64,000 nucleotides of DNA from Caballeronia sp. TF1N1 (GCF_022878925.1 NZ_CP084626.1:2852001-2916000), one strand, 5' to 3'; positions 1 through 8,885 are shown, numbered from the stretch's first letter. Made by a program: numbers and translations. Notes: a model not told the origin generated them from the sequence alone.

Positions 1-2
1 TG

Positions 3-596
3 CTTTTTCTCGCATTGCTCAGGCAGTTGGGATTCGACGCGCGCGGCCTGACGGGACGCGTCGTCATGGGCGGCCCGGAAACCGCGTGGGCGCCGCGAAC
101 GCATATGTCGATTCTCGTGACGTTTGGACCGGGCGACGACTACATCTCGGATGTGGGCTTCGGCCGCATGGTGCCGACGACTCCGCTGCGGCTCGATACG
201 GATGCCGAGCAAACGACATCGCTCGAACGTTTCAGGCTGCTGCAACGCGAGGCCGGTTACGTGCTTCAGGCGCGGATAAACGGCGTCTGGCGCGCGCTAT
301 ACGTATTCGACTTGCAACGTCAGGAACAGATCGACTTCGAGATAGGCAACTGGTTCATCTCGACGCATCCGGCGTCACCGCTTGCGTCGCAATTGGTCGT
401 TGCGCGCACGGACGAGGGAAGACGCAAGAGTCTCGTCGATGGCAACTACGGCGTCCATCATCTCGATGCGGTCGCCGAGCGCCGTCAGATTTCCTGCACC
501 GACGAACTGCTGGCCGTGCTGCAAGACGAGTTCGGCATCCGCCTGCCCGGCGGCGACTTGACGAACTTGCTGGGTCGACTCATCAAGCGCGTTTGA
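3..596 (+). CDS. Arylamine N-acetyltransferase (3' part)
   Basis: The open frame runs in from the left edge; its first visible codons read LFLALLRQLGFDARGL, which matches the segment just after the catalytic cysteine of arylamine N-acetyltransferases. That cysteine therefore lies outside the window. The catalytic aspartate motif DVGFG is present at about residues 53-57 of the visible part, with the usual histidine region (THMSILV) before it. The family transfers acetyl groups from acetyl-CoA to arylamines and hydrazines in the cytoplasm. The visible 197 residues fit the last two thirds of a roughly 280-residue enzyme. A TTG at 15 is only an internal codon, not the true start. It converges on the Rieske oxygenase gene, with a 24-base gap. 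Confidence 0.85.
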   Translation, partial: LFLALLRQLGFDARGLTGRVVMGGPETAWAPRTHMSILVTFGPGDDYISDVGFGRMVPTTPLRLDTDAEQTTSLERFRLLQREAGYVLQARINGVWRALYVFDLQRQEQIDFEIGNWFISTHPASPLASQLVVARTDEGRRKSLVDGNYGVHHLDAVAERRQISCTDELLAVLQDEFGIRLPGGDLTNLLGRLIKRV

Positions 597-620
597 TGCG
601 GTGGCTTACCGGCCATCGAA

Positions 621-1604
621 TCACGCGCTCGTCGTCCCCCACCCAAACGCCATTCCCGCCAACCATCTCCGATACGCCACCGACATCCGGTCGCACTTCT
701 GATGCAACTCCGCATCGAGCGCGAGCGGCAGCAGCTTCGGCCATTGCGACTCCACGATCGGCGTGTCCTGCAGCAGAATCTCCATATTGAAGTCGTACAG
801 CTCCTCGTCGCTGTGCGAAGTCTCGTCTTCGTGAATGGAAACGAGCCACGCGCGGGTCTCGGTCTGCGTCACGGGCGACGCCACCAGCATGATATGCAGT
901 GCGCCCATTGCCCCCGACGCCATCTTCGTGAGACTCGCAACCAGCGGCCGCTTCACGCGATAAACGTAATCCATCATCGCGCCGCCCTGCCCCGGCAAAC
1001 CCGCCGGCTGCCAGAAACGGCACTGGCGCGCTTCGAGTCCGTCGGCGCTTTCCACGACTTCATAGTCCGGCACTTCGGTATGCGCATCCTCGCCGAGAAT
1101 GCCCACGTGCACGAACGAAAAGTGCGCCATGTCCAGGAAGTTTTCGACGACACGCGGCGCGGATGACTTCACCGTCTGCGGCGCAAGGTTGATGCGCCGT
1201 CCGCCCGGAATGGCGGCTTCGGGAAAGAAATCGAGCGCGTGCGCGGGCTCGCCGAAGCACATCCACACGACGCCGTATTTCTCCTCGGCGACGAACGCGG
1301 TGGCGCACGCGCGTTTCGAAGGCCGAAGCGACGGATTCGACGGAATCAGCACGCACTGACCAAGCGTGTCGTAGCGCCAGCCGTGATACGGACACGCGAG
1401 CTGATCGTTCGTCACCGTGCCCAGCGACAGTTGCGCGCCGCGATGCGGACAGTAGTCACGCCAGACATGCGCCACGCCTTCGGCATCGCGCCAGACGACG
1501 ATGCGCTCATCCGCGACGATGAACGCTCGCGTCGAACCCGCCGGCACGTCATCGCCATTACAGACCGCCAGCCATTCGCCAGCGAGAGAAAAGTCGTCGC
1601 TCAT
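621..1604 (-). CDS. Rieske 2Fe-2S ring-hydroxylating oxygenase, large subunit
   Basis: The protein has 327 residues with the start at MSDDFSLAGEW; the open frame continues upstream but without family resemblance. The Rieske cluster ligands are visible as CPHRG and CPYHGW in the first third. A mononuclear iron site of the form D-x2-H-x4-H (DMAHFSFVH) lies in the second half. The size and layout match the phthalate/vanillate-type terminal oxygenases, which hydroxylate or O/N-demethylate aromatic or heterocyclic substrates using electrons from a separate reductase. No reductase gene is adjacent, so the partner and substrate cannot be read from context. It is divergent from the diguanylate cyclase, with about 200 bases between the two starts. 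Confidence 0.85.
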   Translation of the reverse strand: MSDDFSLAGEWLAVCNGDDVPAGSTRAFIVADERIVVWRDAEGVAHVWRDYCPHRGAQLSLGTVTNDQLACPYHGWRYDTLGQCVLIPSNPSLRPSKRACATAFVAEEKYGVVWMCFGEPAHALDFFPEAAIPGGRRINLAPQTVKSSAPRVVENFLDMAHFSFVHVGILGEDAHTEVPDYEVVESADGLEARQCRFWQPAGLPGQGGAMMDYVYRVKRPLVASLTKMASGAMGALHIMLVASPVTQTETRAWLVSIHEDETSHSDEELYDFNMEILLQDTPIVESQWPKLLPLALDAELHQKCDRMSVAYRRWLAGMAFGWGTTSA

Positions 1605-1807
1605 AGCACTGAAGCATCCGCAGAAAACGCCGTTAATCATCTGTCCGAGATGCGTTCTTACACGATTCACAGCAGCTTGGCAAAACGTTGCAAAATACCA
1701 GTCGTCGAAGACGAACATCGCGACGGGGCCGCAATAAGACAGAAGCGCGACAGCAAAGACACGCGCAAAAGACCATAACAGCAAGAAATCACCACCAGGG
1801 GTTCGGT

Positions 1808-2902
1808 ATGGAGCAGGCGCATCAACCGGCACGCCGGGCCTATGCCTTCGCATGGTCCGGCAACCGGAATCCCGAACGCGAGCAAGCCATGCTGCGTATC
1901 GGGATGGGAGCGGCAGTTCTGCTGGCTTATGCGGTGTATGCGTGGCGGCACCCTTCGGCCAACGCGTCGCTGATCACGCGGTTGATCGCGCTCTACGTGT
2001 CCTACGGTGCAATCACACTATTGCTCGTCAGCCGGATGATGGCGCTGTCCAACGTCCGGCTCGTCATCACCACTATCCTCGATCAGGCGTTGCTCGGCGC
2101 CATGCTCTTTCTCTGCGGCACGCTCGCCTTGCCGCTGCTGTGGGTGGTGTTCTGGTTTCTGATCGGCTCGGGATGCCGCTACGGCAAGCGCACGCTCGCC
2201 ATTTCGTGCGCGATGGCGCTCGTCGCGATCGTCGCGCTGGCGTTGTGGCAACCGTGGTGGGTGGCAAACCGCGCCGCCGCGCTCGGGCTCGCGCTGAGCG
2301 TGCTGGGCGCGTCGGTGTATCTGAGCGTGCTGGTCGACAGGCTTGGCAGCGCGAATCGCGTGCTGGCGCGGCAGGCATCGACGGACCCGCTCACGGGCCT
2401 CTATAACCGTTACGCGCTCGAACAAACCGTGAATCGCGCGATGTCCGCGCCCGAAGCCGCCGACGCGAATACCAGCGCACTGCTACTGATCGATCTCGAC
2501 GGCTTCAAGGGCGTGAACGATACCTACGGTCACGCGGTCGGCGACGTGCTGTTGCAGTCGTTCGCGCAATTGCTTGCACGGCGCATGCGCAAGACCGACA
2601 CCATCGCGCGGCTGGGCGGCGACGAGTTCGTCGTGCTCGCGCGCAACATGCGCGATCGCAGCGCGGTGCTCACGCTCACCGATGGCATCCATTCGGCGCT
2701 CGCCGACCTCACGCTGGTGCAGGAGCGGCCAGTGAGCGTATCGGCGAGTATCGGCGCCTGCTTGCTGTCGAGCGCGGCAGAAGCGCATGACGCCGATATC
2801 ACCGCCGTGCTGAGAGCCGCCGATCGCGCGATGTATCGCGCAAAGAGTCTCGGCGAAGGCAAGACGGTGTTCGCCGAGGCGCGCGACTTCGAGATGCATT
2901 GA
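1808..2902 (+). CDS. Membrane-anchored diguanylate cyclase (GGDEF)
   Basis: The protein has 364 residues. The ATG at 1808 is preceded by AGGGG; an upstream in-frame ATG at 1688 would add a basic, low-complexity stretch and is rejected. Residues about 30-180 form several hydrophobic membrane segments, followed by a GGDEF domain starting near STDPLTGLYNRYAL. The catalytic GGDEF motif is intact, and an RxxD product-inhibition site (RKTD) sits five residues before it. It should therefore make cyclic di-GMP from two GTP and be feedback-inhibited. The N-terminal sensor part is not assigned to a named domain. The gene converges on fliA, which suggests but does not prove a link to the motility/sessility decision. 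Confidence 0.9.
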   Translation: MEQAHQPARRAYAFAWSGNRNPEREQAMLRIGMGAAVLLAYAVYAWRHPSANASLITRLIALYVSYGAITLLLVSRMMALSNVRLVITTILDQALLGAMLFLCGTLALPLLWVVFWFLIGSGCRYGKRTLAISCAMALVAIVALALWQPWWVANRAAALGLALSVLGASVYLSVLVDRLGSANRVLARQASTDPLTGLYNRYALEQTVNRAMSAPEAADANTSALLLIDLDGFKGVNDTYGHAVGDVLLQSFAQLLARRMRKTDTIARLGGDEFVVLARNMRDRSAVLTLTDGIHSALADLTLVQERPVSVSASIGACLLSSAAEAHDADITAVLRAADRAMYRAKSLGEGKTVFAEARDFEMH

Positions 2903-2949
2903 GCCCATCCGCGCGCATTCGAGCGCCTTTGCAAAGGCAAAAGCAAAAA

Positions 2950-2980
2950 GCGCGCGGCCCCGGTTCGGGGCTTCGCGCGC
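2950..2980 (-). terminator. Intrinsic terminator of flhF-flhG-fliA
   Basis: A GC-rich hairpin with arms GCGCGCGGCCCCG and CGGGGCTTCGCGCGC is followed, when read on the minus strand, by a T-rich run (TTTTTGCTTTT, 2949 down to 2939). It lies 17 bases past the fliA stop and before the convergent diguanylate cyclase stop. Confidence 0.8.
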
Positions 2981-2996
2981 CTCTACAACTCGGAAC

Positions 2997-3728
2997 TCAA
3001 GCCTCGACGCTAGTCCACGACTGTTCCCGCAGCTTCGCACGCAAACGCGCCACGGCCTGGCTATGCAACTGGCACACGCGCGACTCGCTCACTTCCATCA
3101 CCGCGCCGATTTCGCGCAGGTTGAGGCCCTTCTCGTAGTACAAGCTCATGAGCAGCTTCTCGCGCTCCGGCAACTTGTCGATGGCTTCGATCAGCGCGCC
3201 GCGCAGACTGTCGTCCAGAAGCGCCGACAGCGGGTCCGAACGATCGACGCAGTAACGGTCGAGGAACGGCTCGTCGTCCGCCGAGCGGTCGAAGTCTTCG
3301 TAATAGATCAACTGGCTGCCGTGCAAGTCCTGCAGCATCGACTGATACTCGTCGAGCGGCATCTTCATGTGCTCGGCGACTTCGGTCTCGCTGGCCGAAC
3401 GGCCAAGGTTCTGTTCCACCTTGTGTACCGCCGACTCCACTTCGCGCGATGTCTTGCGCATGCTGCGTGGCAACCAGTCGTTGGCGCGCAACTCGTCGAG
3501 CATGGCGCCGCGAATACGCTGACTTGCGTAGGTTTCGAACTGGGCGCCCTGATCTTCCTTGTAGCGGCTAGCCGCATCGAGGAGGCCAATCATGCCGGCC
3601 TGGATCAGATCGTCGAGATCGACGCTCGCCGGCATTTTGGCGACGAGCTGGAGTCCGAGGCGGCGAACGAGCGGCGCATATTTCGTAAGCACGTCGGACT
3701 GCGAGAGTTTGCCTTGGGCGTTATACAT
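2997..3728 (-). CDS. fliA: RNA polymerase sigma-28 factor FliA
   Basis: The protein has 243 residues and is the alternative sigma factor for late flagellar and chemotaxis genes. Region 2 is clear (LVRRLGLQLVAKMPASVDLDDLIQAGMIGLLDAA), and the C-terminal region 4 helix-turn-helix (LNLREIGAVMEVSESRVCQLHSQAVARLR) ends the protein. I chose the ATG at 3728, in MYNAQGKLSQ, because AAAGGTGA lies about six bases before it; a GTG nine bases upstream overlaps that ribosome-binding site. It is the last gene of flhF-flhG-fliA on the minus strand, 18 bases after flhG, and is followed by a strong terminator. In this family its activity is held by the anti-sigma factor FlgM, which is not in the window. Confidence 0.96.
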   Translation of the reverse strand: MYNAQGKLSQSDVLTKYAPLVRRLGLQLVAKMPASVDLDDLIQAGMIGLLDAASRYKEDQGAQFETYASQRIRGAMLDELRANDWLPRSMRKTSREVESAVHKVEQNLGRSASETEVAEHMKMPLDEYQSMLQDLHGSQLIYYEDFDRSADDEPFLDRYCVDRSDPLSALLDDSLRGALIEAIDKLPEREKLLMSLYYEKGLNLREIGAVMEVSESRVCQLHSQAVARLRAKLREQSWTSVEA

Positions 3729-3746
3729 CCTGTTCACCTTTCAATA

Positions 3747-4679
3747 TCACATCGACGCCGTGCTGCTCATTGCATGATCGGAAAACGCCGCCGCTCGGTG
3801 CGCCGCTTTCCGTCCGCTTTCACCAGACTCGCCAACCGGAATGTGCGCGTCGTACTGGCTCGCTTCGTCGCCGCGCGAAAACGGCGCGGGACGCATCGGC
3901 CAGTGCAGCAGCTCGGCTGCGATGTAGCGGTAGTCGCGCGCCGCGGCCGTAGCCGGAAACGCTTCCACCGCACACCGAGAGAGCTCCCTCGCCCGAGCGA
4001 CGCGCGCATCCTCGGACACATACCCTGCCTGCACGAGCGAAACGGCCAGATAACGGCTCGCGACACCCGAGAGGTTGTCGAACGCGACCGCTGCATCGGC
4101 TGCGTCCTGCACGTGATTCATCAGCACGCGGAACTGGCCGATCGCGTGGGCGTAGTGCAAGCGCTTCATGCACGCATACGCCTCGGTGATCGCCGACGCG
4201 GCTACCCGCGTCACTATCAGAAAGTCATGCGCCTGCGCCGCGAGCGACGAGAGCGCGCCATTACGATCGAGTTGCGCATCGATCAGCACGATATCCGCGG
4301 GGCCGTCGAGCAGCGCGCGTGCTTGCGCCGCATCGTGGCTGATACGTTCATCGCGCGGTGCGGCGATCAGCGAAAAACCCATCGGCGTGCGCACCGCGAC
4401 ATCCTGCAGTTCGCGACGGCCGGACATCACCGCCGAGAGCGCGCCCGCGCCATCCACACCCGCCATGCGGCTGACCGAGCCCGCGTTATGCCGCTCGTCG
4501 ATGACGAGCACATCCTTGCCATGCACGGACAACGCCGCGCCGAGGTTCACTACCGCCGACGTGCAACCGATGCCCGCCGGTCCGCCCACTACAGCCACCA
4601 CGCGAGAACTGGCGCGCGTCAGCAGCCTTCTCAGGCCTTCAGCCTGATCGAGCACGAACTTATCCAAAATGGACTCCAT
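3747..4679 (-). CDS. flhG: FlhG/FleN/YlxH-type flagellar number regulator with degenerate ATPase motifs
   Basis: The protein has 310 residues and starts 20 bases inside the end of flhF, so the two are translationally coupled. The N-terminus carries DQAEGLRRLL (residues 11-20), the DQAxxLR activation helix that in characterised FlhG proteins stimulates the FlhF GTPase. The MinD-like fold follows, but the deviant Walker A is GGPAGIGCTS (32-41), with both signature lysines missing. The usual DADLG is DERHN (61-65). Nucleotide binding is thus doubtful, while the FlhF-contact helix is kept. The C-terminal 40 residues are low-complexity. Function by family: together with FlhF it sets flagellum number and position at the cytoplasmic face of the membrane. 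Assignment by position plus helix is strong; ATPase activity is not supported. Confidence 0.88.
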   Translation of the reverse strand: MESILDKFVLDQAEGLRRLLTRASSRVVAVVGGPAGIGCTSAVVNLGAALSVHGKDVLVIDERHNAGSVSRMAGVDGAGALSAVMSGRRELQDVAVRTPMGFSLIAAPRDERISHDAAQARALLDGPADIVLIDAQLDRNGALSSLAAQAHDFLIVTRVAASAITEAYACMKRLHYAHAIGQFRVLMNHVQDAADAAVAFDNLSGVASRYLAVSLVQAGYVSEDARVARARELSRCAVEAFPATAAARDYRYIAAELLHWPMRPAPFSRGDEASQYDAHIPVGESGESGRKAAHRAAAFSDHAMSSTASM

Positions 4680-6444
4680 GCAGTTCGGTCGTGGCGCGTG
4701 CGGACAGTGCGGACAGAAGCGCCGGCACATCGTCGTCTTGCGGCACGAAAGGCGAGCCATCGCGCGGAATGCAGAACGCGCTCTTGATGAGGAAACGCTT
4801 GGTTGCGACGTACAAGTTCTCCGGCACCTTCTGACCGGTCGATACGTAATGCACCGGCAGCTTGTAGCGGATGACCGTATCGAGCACGCTGCCGAGGTTG
4901 GTCGCCTCGTCGAGCTTGGTCAGAATGCAGCCCGCGAGCGGCGGCTGGTCCGGCGCACTCTTGTAGGCCTGCACGACTTCGTTGAGCGTGTCGCCGTGGC
5001 TCGTGGCGTTCAGCAGCAACAAGCGTTGCACCGGCTGACCCGTGCCGCACAGCATCGCGATCTGGTCGGAGACCGTGCGATCGCGCTGGCTCATGCCGAT
5101 CGTGTCGATCAGCACGATATGTTTGTTGCGCAGTTCGGAGAGCGCGAGTTGCAGGTCAGCGCCGTCCTTTACCGCGTGCACCGACACGCCGAGAATCTTG
5201 CCGAAGATGCGCAGTTGTTCATGCGCGCCGATCCGGTAGCTGTCCGTCGTCAGGAGCGCGACCTTGCTGGCGCCGAAGCGCATCACGCAGCGCGCCGCGA
5301 GCTTTGCCGTGGTCGTCGTCTTGCCGACGCCCGTCGGGCCCATCAGCGCGAACACGCCGCCGCGTTCCATCAACGCGTCTTCGCTCGGCATCACCGGCAG
5401 ATTCGATTCGAGAACTTGCTGCACCCATTCGAGCGCGTTTTCCACGTTCTCCATCGACGGCATGTTGTCGATCACCATGCGCACGAGTTGCGCGGAGAAA
5501 CCGGCGGCGAAGAGGCGCTTGGTCAAGGCCGAGTTGGTCGGGTTGCGGCGCTGGCGGTCGCCCCACAGCAAACCCGAGAAGTGCTCTTCCATCATCTCGC
5601 GCATCGACGAGAGTTCGTTCATCACCGTTTCGTTGACGACTTGCTCCATGCGCGTGCGGATGGCTTCGGTCACGACGGCTGCGGCATTAGCCGGCAAGCC
5701 TTCGAAATTGCCCGATGCGGCCGGCGCTTCGTCGGCGGGTTGCGGTGCTGCGTTGATCTTCTGTGCGGCGCGGCGTGCGGCGACTTGCGCGGCTTCACGC
5801 GCCCAGTCGGGCGTTTCGATCTTTGCGTGCGCTTGCGCGGCGGGTGCGGCAGGCGCGGCGGCAACCGGTTGCGCGGCGGCTTGTGCACGCGGCGCTTGCT
5901 GGCGCGGTGCGTCGGCTGCCTTGACCGATACCGGCACGCCCATGCCGCGTGCAATTGCGGCGGACGGCGTCAGCGGCCGGTTCGACGGCACCGAAGCCTG
6001 TTGCGCGATACGGCGCGCATGTTCGATCAACCACGGATTGGAATCGGCCATCGTGCGCGGTGCTTCCATGCGCTCTTCGTCGGCTTGCTCGTCGAAATCG
6101 TCGGCGTCGGCGGTGTTGCCGAAGACGGAGGAGAAAACATCGCCGCTGGCGTAGGGGTTCATCGGAGAGCTGGGAGCGGCGGCCTGCTGCTTCATCGCGG
6201 CGGCTGCGGCTTGTGCAAGCGCGGCGCGCGGCGTGGCGCTGGCGAACGGCGCGGCGGCGGCTTGTTCGCGTGCGGCCTTCGCGGGCGAGATCGAAGCGAG
6301 ATCGCTATCCGCGACACCGACGATTTCCACCGATCCATCGTCGAGCGTGCGGTTGGACAACACCACGGCATCGGGTCCGAGCGCTTCACGGACCTGGCGC
6401 AGAGCGTCACGACTGTTCGCGCCGATGAATTTACGAATGTTCAA
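4660..6444 (-). CDS. flhF: Signal-recognition-type GTPase FlhF (TTG start)
   Basis: The protein has 594 residues. The family always begins MNIRKFIG; here the matching codon is TTG at 6444-6442, preceded by GGGGG eight bases upstream. The open frame extends a further 72 codons without family similarity, so the TTG is taken as the start. Residues 1-60 match the FlhF N-terminal B domain. An Ala/Gln/Pro-rich linker of about 250 residues follows, then the NG GTPase with P-loop GPTGVGKTTTTAK (about 368-380) and G4/G5 TKLDEATNLGS (about 508). FlhF recruits the first flagellar basal-body components to the assembly site. flhA and flhB, often directly upstream in this family, are absent here. Confidence 0.94.
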   Translation of the reverse strand: MNIRKFIGANSRDALRQVREALGPDAVVLSNRTLDDGSVEIVGVADSDLASISPAKAAREQAAAAPFASATPRAALAQAAAAAMKQQAAAPSSPMNPYASGDVFSSVFGNTADADDFDEQADEERMEAPRTMADSNPWLIEHARRIAQQASVPSNRPLTPSAAIARGMGVPVSVKAADAPRQQAPRAQAAAQPVAAAPAAPAAQAHAKIETPDWAREAAQVAARRAAQKINAAPQPADEAPAASGNFEGLPANAAAVVTEAIRTRMEQVVNETVMNELSSMREMMEEHFSGLLWGDRQRRNPTNSALTKRLFAAGFSAQLVRMVIDNMPSMENVENALEWVQQVLESNLPVMPSEDALMERGGVFALMGPTGVGKTTTTAKLAARCVMRFGASKVALLTTDSYRIGAHEQLRIFGKILGVSVHAVKDGADLQLALSELRNKHIVLIDTIGMSQRDRTVSDQIAMLCGTGQPVQRLLLLNATSHGDTLNEVVQAYKSAPDQPPLAGCILTKLDEATNLGSVLDTVIRYKLPVHYVSTGQKVPENLYVATKRFLIKSAFCIPRDGSPFVPQDDDVPALLSALSARATTELHGVHFG

Positions 6445-6848
6445 ACTGGCCCCCGATGAGGATAAATGCAGCGATATTTGCGAGGCGAGCACCCTTTGGT
6501 TATTTCCGTGCCCGCTTTTCAGTGAAGCCATTATTGCGAAGATCACTTCGGGCCTATCGCTGGATAAAGGGTGTGAAAGAGGGGTATTTCGACTGATGGA
6601 AACAACCCGGCCGTGCGGATTGCGTCGCGCGTCATGCGGGAAAAAATGCCGGTCTGGCACGATCGACGCGACGGGACGAGAGATGTCGCTTGGCGGTTTG
6701 TCCGGCTGTGAGGCGCGCGGCGGCAGGCGCGTTGCGCGCCAAGGCGGCCGGACTGCATCAGCCAGAGTCCCATCCAGCGGCGTAAGCTACGGTCTGCGGC
6801 TCGAAACCCGGGCTCACCGATGCTCACTGACAAAGGAGACTTGTTCGC
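6445..6848. promoter_or_regulatory. Divergent intergenic region flhF / ThDP enzyme
   Basis: These 404 bases contain no credible gene. They must hold the promoters of the flhF operon (leftward) and the ThDP enzyme (rightward). The only clear structure is a GC-rich inverted repeat, GGCGCG-TTG-CGCGCC, at 6726-6740. A sequence resembling a sigma-54 -24 element (TGGCACG, near 6656) lacks the matching -12 GC and is not called. AAAGGAGA at about 6833 is the ribosome-binding site of the downstream gene. Confidence 0.5.
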
Positions 6849-8531
6849 ATGGCATCCGCTTCTCATGGCCAGACCACCGGCGCGCGTCTGGTTGTCGATG
6901 CGCTCGTTCATCACGGTGTCGAACGCGTGTTCTGCGTGCCGGGCGAGAGCTTTCTCGCCGTCCTGGATTCGCTGCACGACGAAACCAGCCAGATACAGAC
7001 GATCGTCTGCCGCCACGAAGCCGGCGCGGCGAACATGGCCGAGGCGGTCGGCAAGCTGACGGGGCGTCCGGGCGTGGCTATCGTCACGCGCGGGCCGGGC
7101 GCGACGCACGCGTCCATCGGCGTGCACACCGCTTTCCAGGACTCGACGCCGATGATCCTGCTGATCGGCCAATGCGCGCGGGATCACATGGATCGCGAGG
7201 CGTTTCAGGAAATCGACTATCGGCGCATGTTCGGGCAAATGGCGAAGTGGGTCGCGCAAATCGACGATCCGCGCCGCGTGCCGGAGTATCTGAGCCACGC
7301 GTTCCATGTCGCGACGGCGGGACGTCCTGGCCCGGTCGTGCTGGCGTTACCCGAAGACATGCTGACCGAAGCGTGCGACGCGGCGCCGCCCGTGCCGCGC
7401 TATCAGCGCGTCGCGGCGGCGCCGTCGCAGGCGCAGATCGAGCGCGTGCGCGAACTGCTCGCCAACGCGAAGACACCGTTCGTGATCGCGGGCGGCAGCG
7501 GCTGGACCGCCGAGGCGACGCAGGACTTCGCGCGCTTCATCGAGCGCTGGCAGTTGCCGGCGGGATGCGCGTTCCGCTATCAGGACACGCTTCATAACGA
7601 GCATCCGAATTACGCGGGCGATGTCGGGCTCGGCATCAATCCGGCGCTGGGCGCGCGCGTGCGCGAAGCGGACGTGCTCTTCGTTCTCGGCCCGCGCATG
7701 GGTGAATCGACGACGGGCGGCTACACGCTGCTCGACATCCCGAAGACGAAGCAGACGCTGATTCACGTGCATCAGGGCGCGGAGGAACTGGGCCGCGTGT
7801 ATAGCGCCGATCTGCCGATCGTCTCCGGCATGCCCGAGATTGCGTCGATGCTTGCCGCGCTCGAACCACCCGCGCAGATCGCGTGGTCGGGCAGCGCCGA
7901 GACGGCGCACGCCGCGTATCTCGAATGGCGCAAGCCGCGCCCCATGCTCGGCGATGTCCAGCTCGGCGAGATCATGCGCACGCTTTCGGAGCGCCTGCCC
8001 GAAGACGCGATTCTCACCAACGGCGCGGGCAACTACGCGACCTGGCTGCATCGGCATTATTCGTATCGGCACTTCCGCTCGCAAGTTGCGCCGACGAGCG
8101 GTGCGATGGGTTACGGCGTGCCCGCGGCCATCGCGGCGAAGTCGCTGTATCCGCAGCGCACGGTGATCGCGTTCGCGGGCGATGGCTGCTTCATGATGTC
8201 GAGCCACGAACTCGCCACGGCGATGCAGTACCAGCTGCCGGTGATTTTCGTGGTCGTGAACAACGGGCAGTTCGGCACGATCCGCATGCATCAGGAGCGG
8301 CACTATCCGCATCGGGTCCATGGCACGGGGCTGACGAACCCCGACTTCGCGGCTTATGCGCGCGCGTTCGGGGCGCACGGCGAGCGGGTCGAATCGACGG
8401 AGCAGTTCATGCCGGCGTTCGAGCGCGCTGTGAGTTCCGGATTGCCCGCGGTGATCGAGATTCGGATTCCGGCGGATCAGAGCACGCCGGGCGCGACGCT
8501 CGAACAGATTCGGGAGCAGGGGAAGCGCTGA
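6849..8531 (+). CDS. Thiamine-diphosphate enzyme, acetolactate-synthase-like
   Basis: The protein has 560 residues with three classical ThDP-enzyme domains. The N-terminal PYR domain contains the cofactor-activating glutamate in CRHEAGAANMAEA (E57) and a VTRGPGATHA loop. A central Rossmann-like domain follows. The C-terminal PP domain carries the ThDP/Mg motif GDGCFMMSSHE...NN (from about residue 443). This places it with the large catalytic subunits of acetolactate synthase and relatives such as glyoxylate carboligase and benzoylformate-decarboxylase-like proteins. No regulatory subunit (ilvN) or isomeroreductase (ilvC) is nearby, so a role in branched-chain synthesis is not supported by context. 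Substrate unknown. It has a good AAAGGAGA ribosome-binding site and is transcribed alone or with the small gene downstream. Confidence 0.85.
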   Translation: MASASHGQTTGARLVVDALVHHGVERVFCVPGESFLAVLDSLHDETSQIQTIVCRHEAGAANMAEAVGKLTGRPGVAIVTRGPGATHASIGVHTAFQDSTPMILLIGQCARDHMDREAFQEIDYRRMFGQMAKWVAQIDDPRRVPEYLSHAFHVATAGRPGPVVLALPEDMLTEACDAAPPVPRYQRVAAAPSQAQIERVRELLANAKTPFVIAGGSGWTAEATQDFARFIERWQLPAGCAFRYQDTLHNEHPNYAGDVGLGINPALGARVREADVLFVLGPRMGESTTGGYTLLDIPKTKQTLIHVHQGAEELGRVYSADLPIVSGMPEIASMLAALEPPAQIAWSGSAETAHAAYLEWRKPRPMLGDVQLGEIMRTLSERLPEDAILTNGAGNYATWLHRHYSYRHFRSQVAPTSGAMGYGVPAAIAAKSLYPQRTVIAFAGDGCFMMSSHELATAMQYQLPVIFVVVNNGQFGTIRMHQERHYPHRVHGTGLTNPDFAAYARAFGAHGERVESTEQFMPAFERAVSSGLPAVIEIRIPADQSTPGATLEQIREQGKR

Positions 8532-8609
8532 GGGATAGCTTTCGATTGACTTGCGATGTCCTTCCGGTGGAAGTAGAGTGTTCGGACTTCAAACCACCGG
8601 GAGTCGACG

Positions 8610-8873
8610 ATGTTCAAGGTACTGGCTTTGTCATTGGCAATGGGTTTCTCCGGCGCCGCGTTCGCGAAGGCGGACTGCACGGCGCATCCCAAGAGCGAGT
8701 GGATCAAGGAGTCGGACGCCAAGGCGCAACTCGAAGCGCAGCGCTACAAGATCCGCAAGTTCAAGATCGATGGCAACTGCTATGAAATCTACGGGCACGA
8801 CAAGAATGGCAAGAAGGTCGAGATCTACTACGACACCAAGACGCTGGCTGTCGTGAAATCGGAAGTCGAATAA
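8610..8873 (+). CDS. Small exported PepSY-type protein
   Basis: The protein has 87 residues. The N-terminus is a signal peptide (MFKVLALSLAMGFSGAAFA, cleaved near residue 19). The mature part (KAQLEAQRYKIRKFKIDGNCYEIYGHDKNGKKVEIYYDTKTLAVVK) has the pattern of a single PepSY domain: an amphipathic helix followed by beta strands with a final 'DxKTLxVVK'. Two cysteines could form a disulphide. PepSY domains are periplasmic and often occur with di-haem cytochrome b proteins; one such gene follows 12 bases downstream, so the two are probably an operon. CGGGAG lies eight bases before the ATG. Confidence 0.8.
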   Translation: MFKVLALSLAMGFSGAAFAKADCTAHPKSEWIKESDAKAQLEAQRYKIRKFKIDGNCYEIYGHDKNGKKVEIYYDTKTLAVVKSEVE

Positions 8874-8885
8874 GCGCGCTTCGTC

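Noticed and set aside
4669..6459. 596-codon open frame antisense to flhF
   Set aside because: FlhF on the other strand has intact GTPase motifs; this frame is a GC-rich shadow.
6650..6675. Sigma-54-like promoter TGGCACG upstream of the ThDP enzyme gene
   Set aside because: The -12 element reads ACGC instead of TTGC; one half-site alone is not enough.
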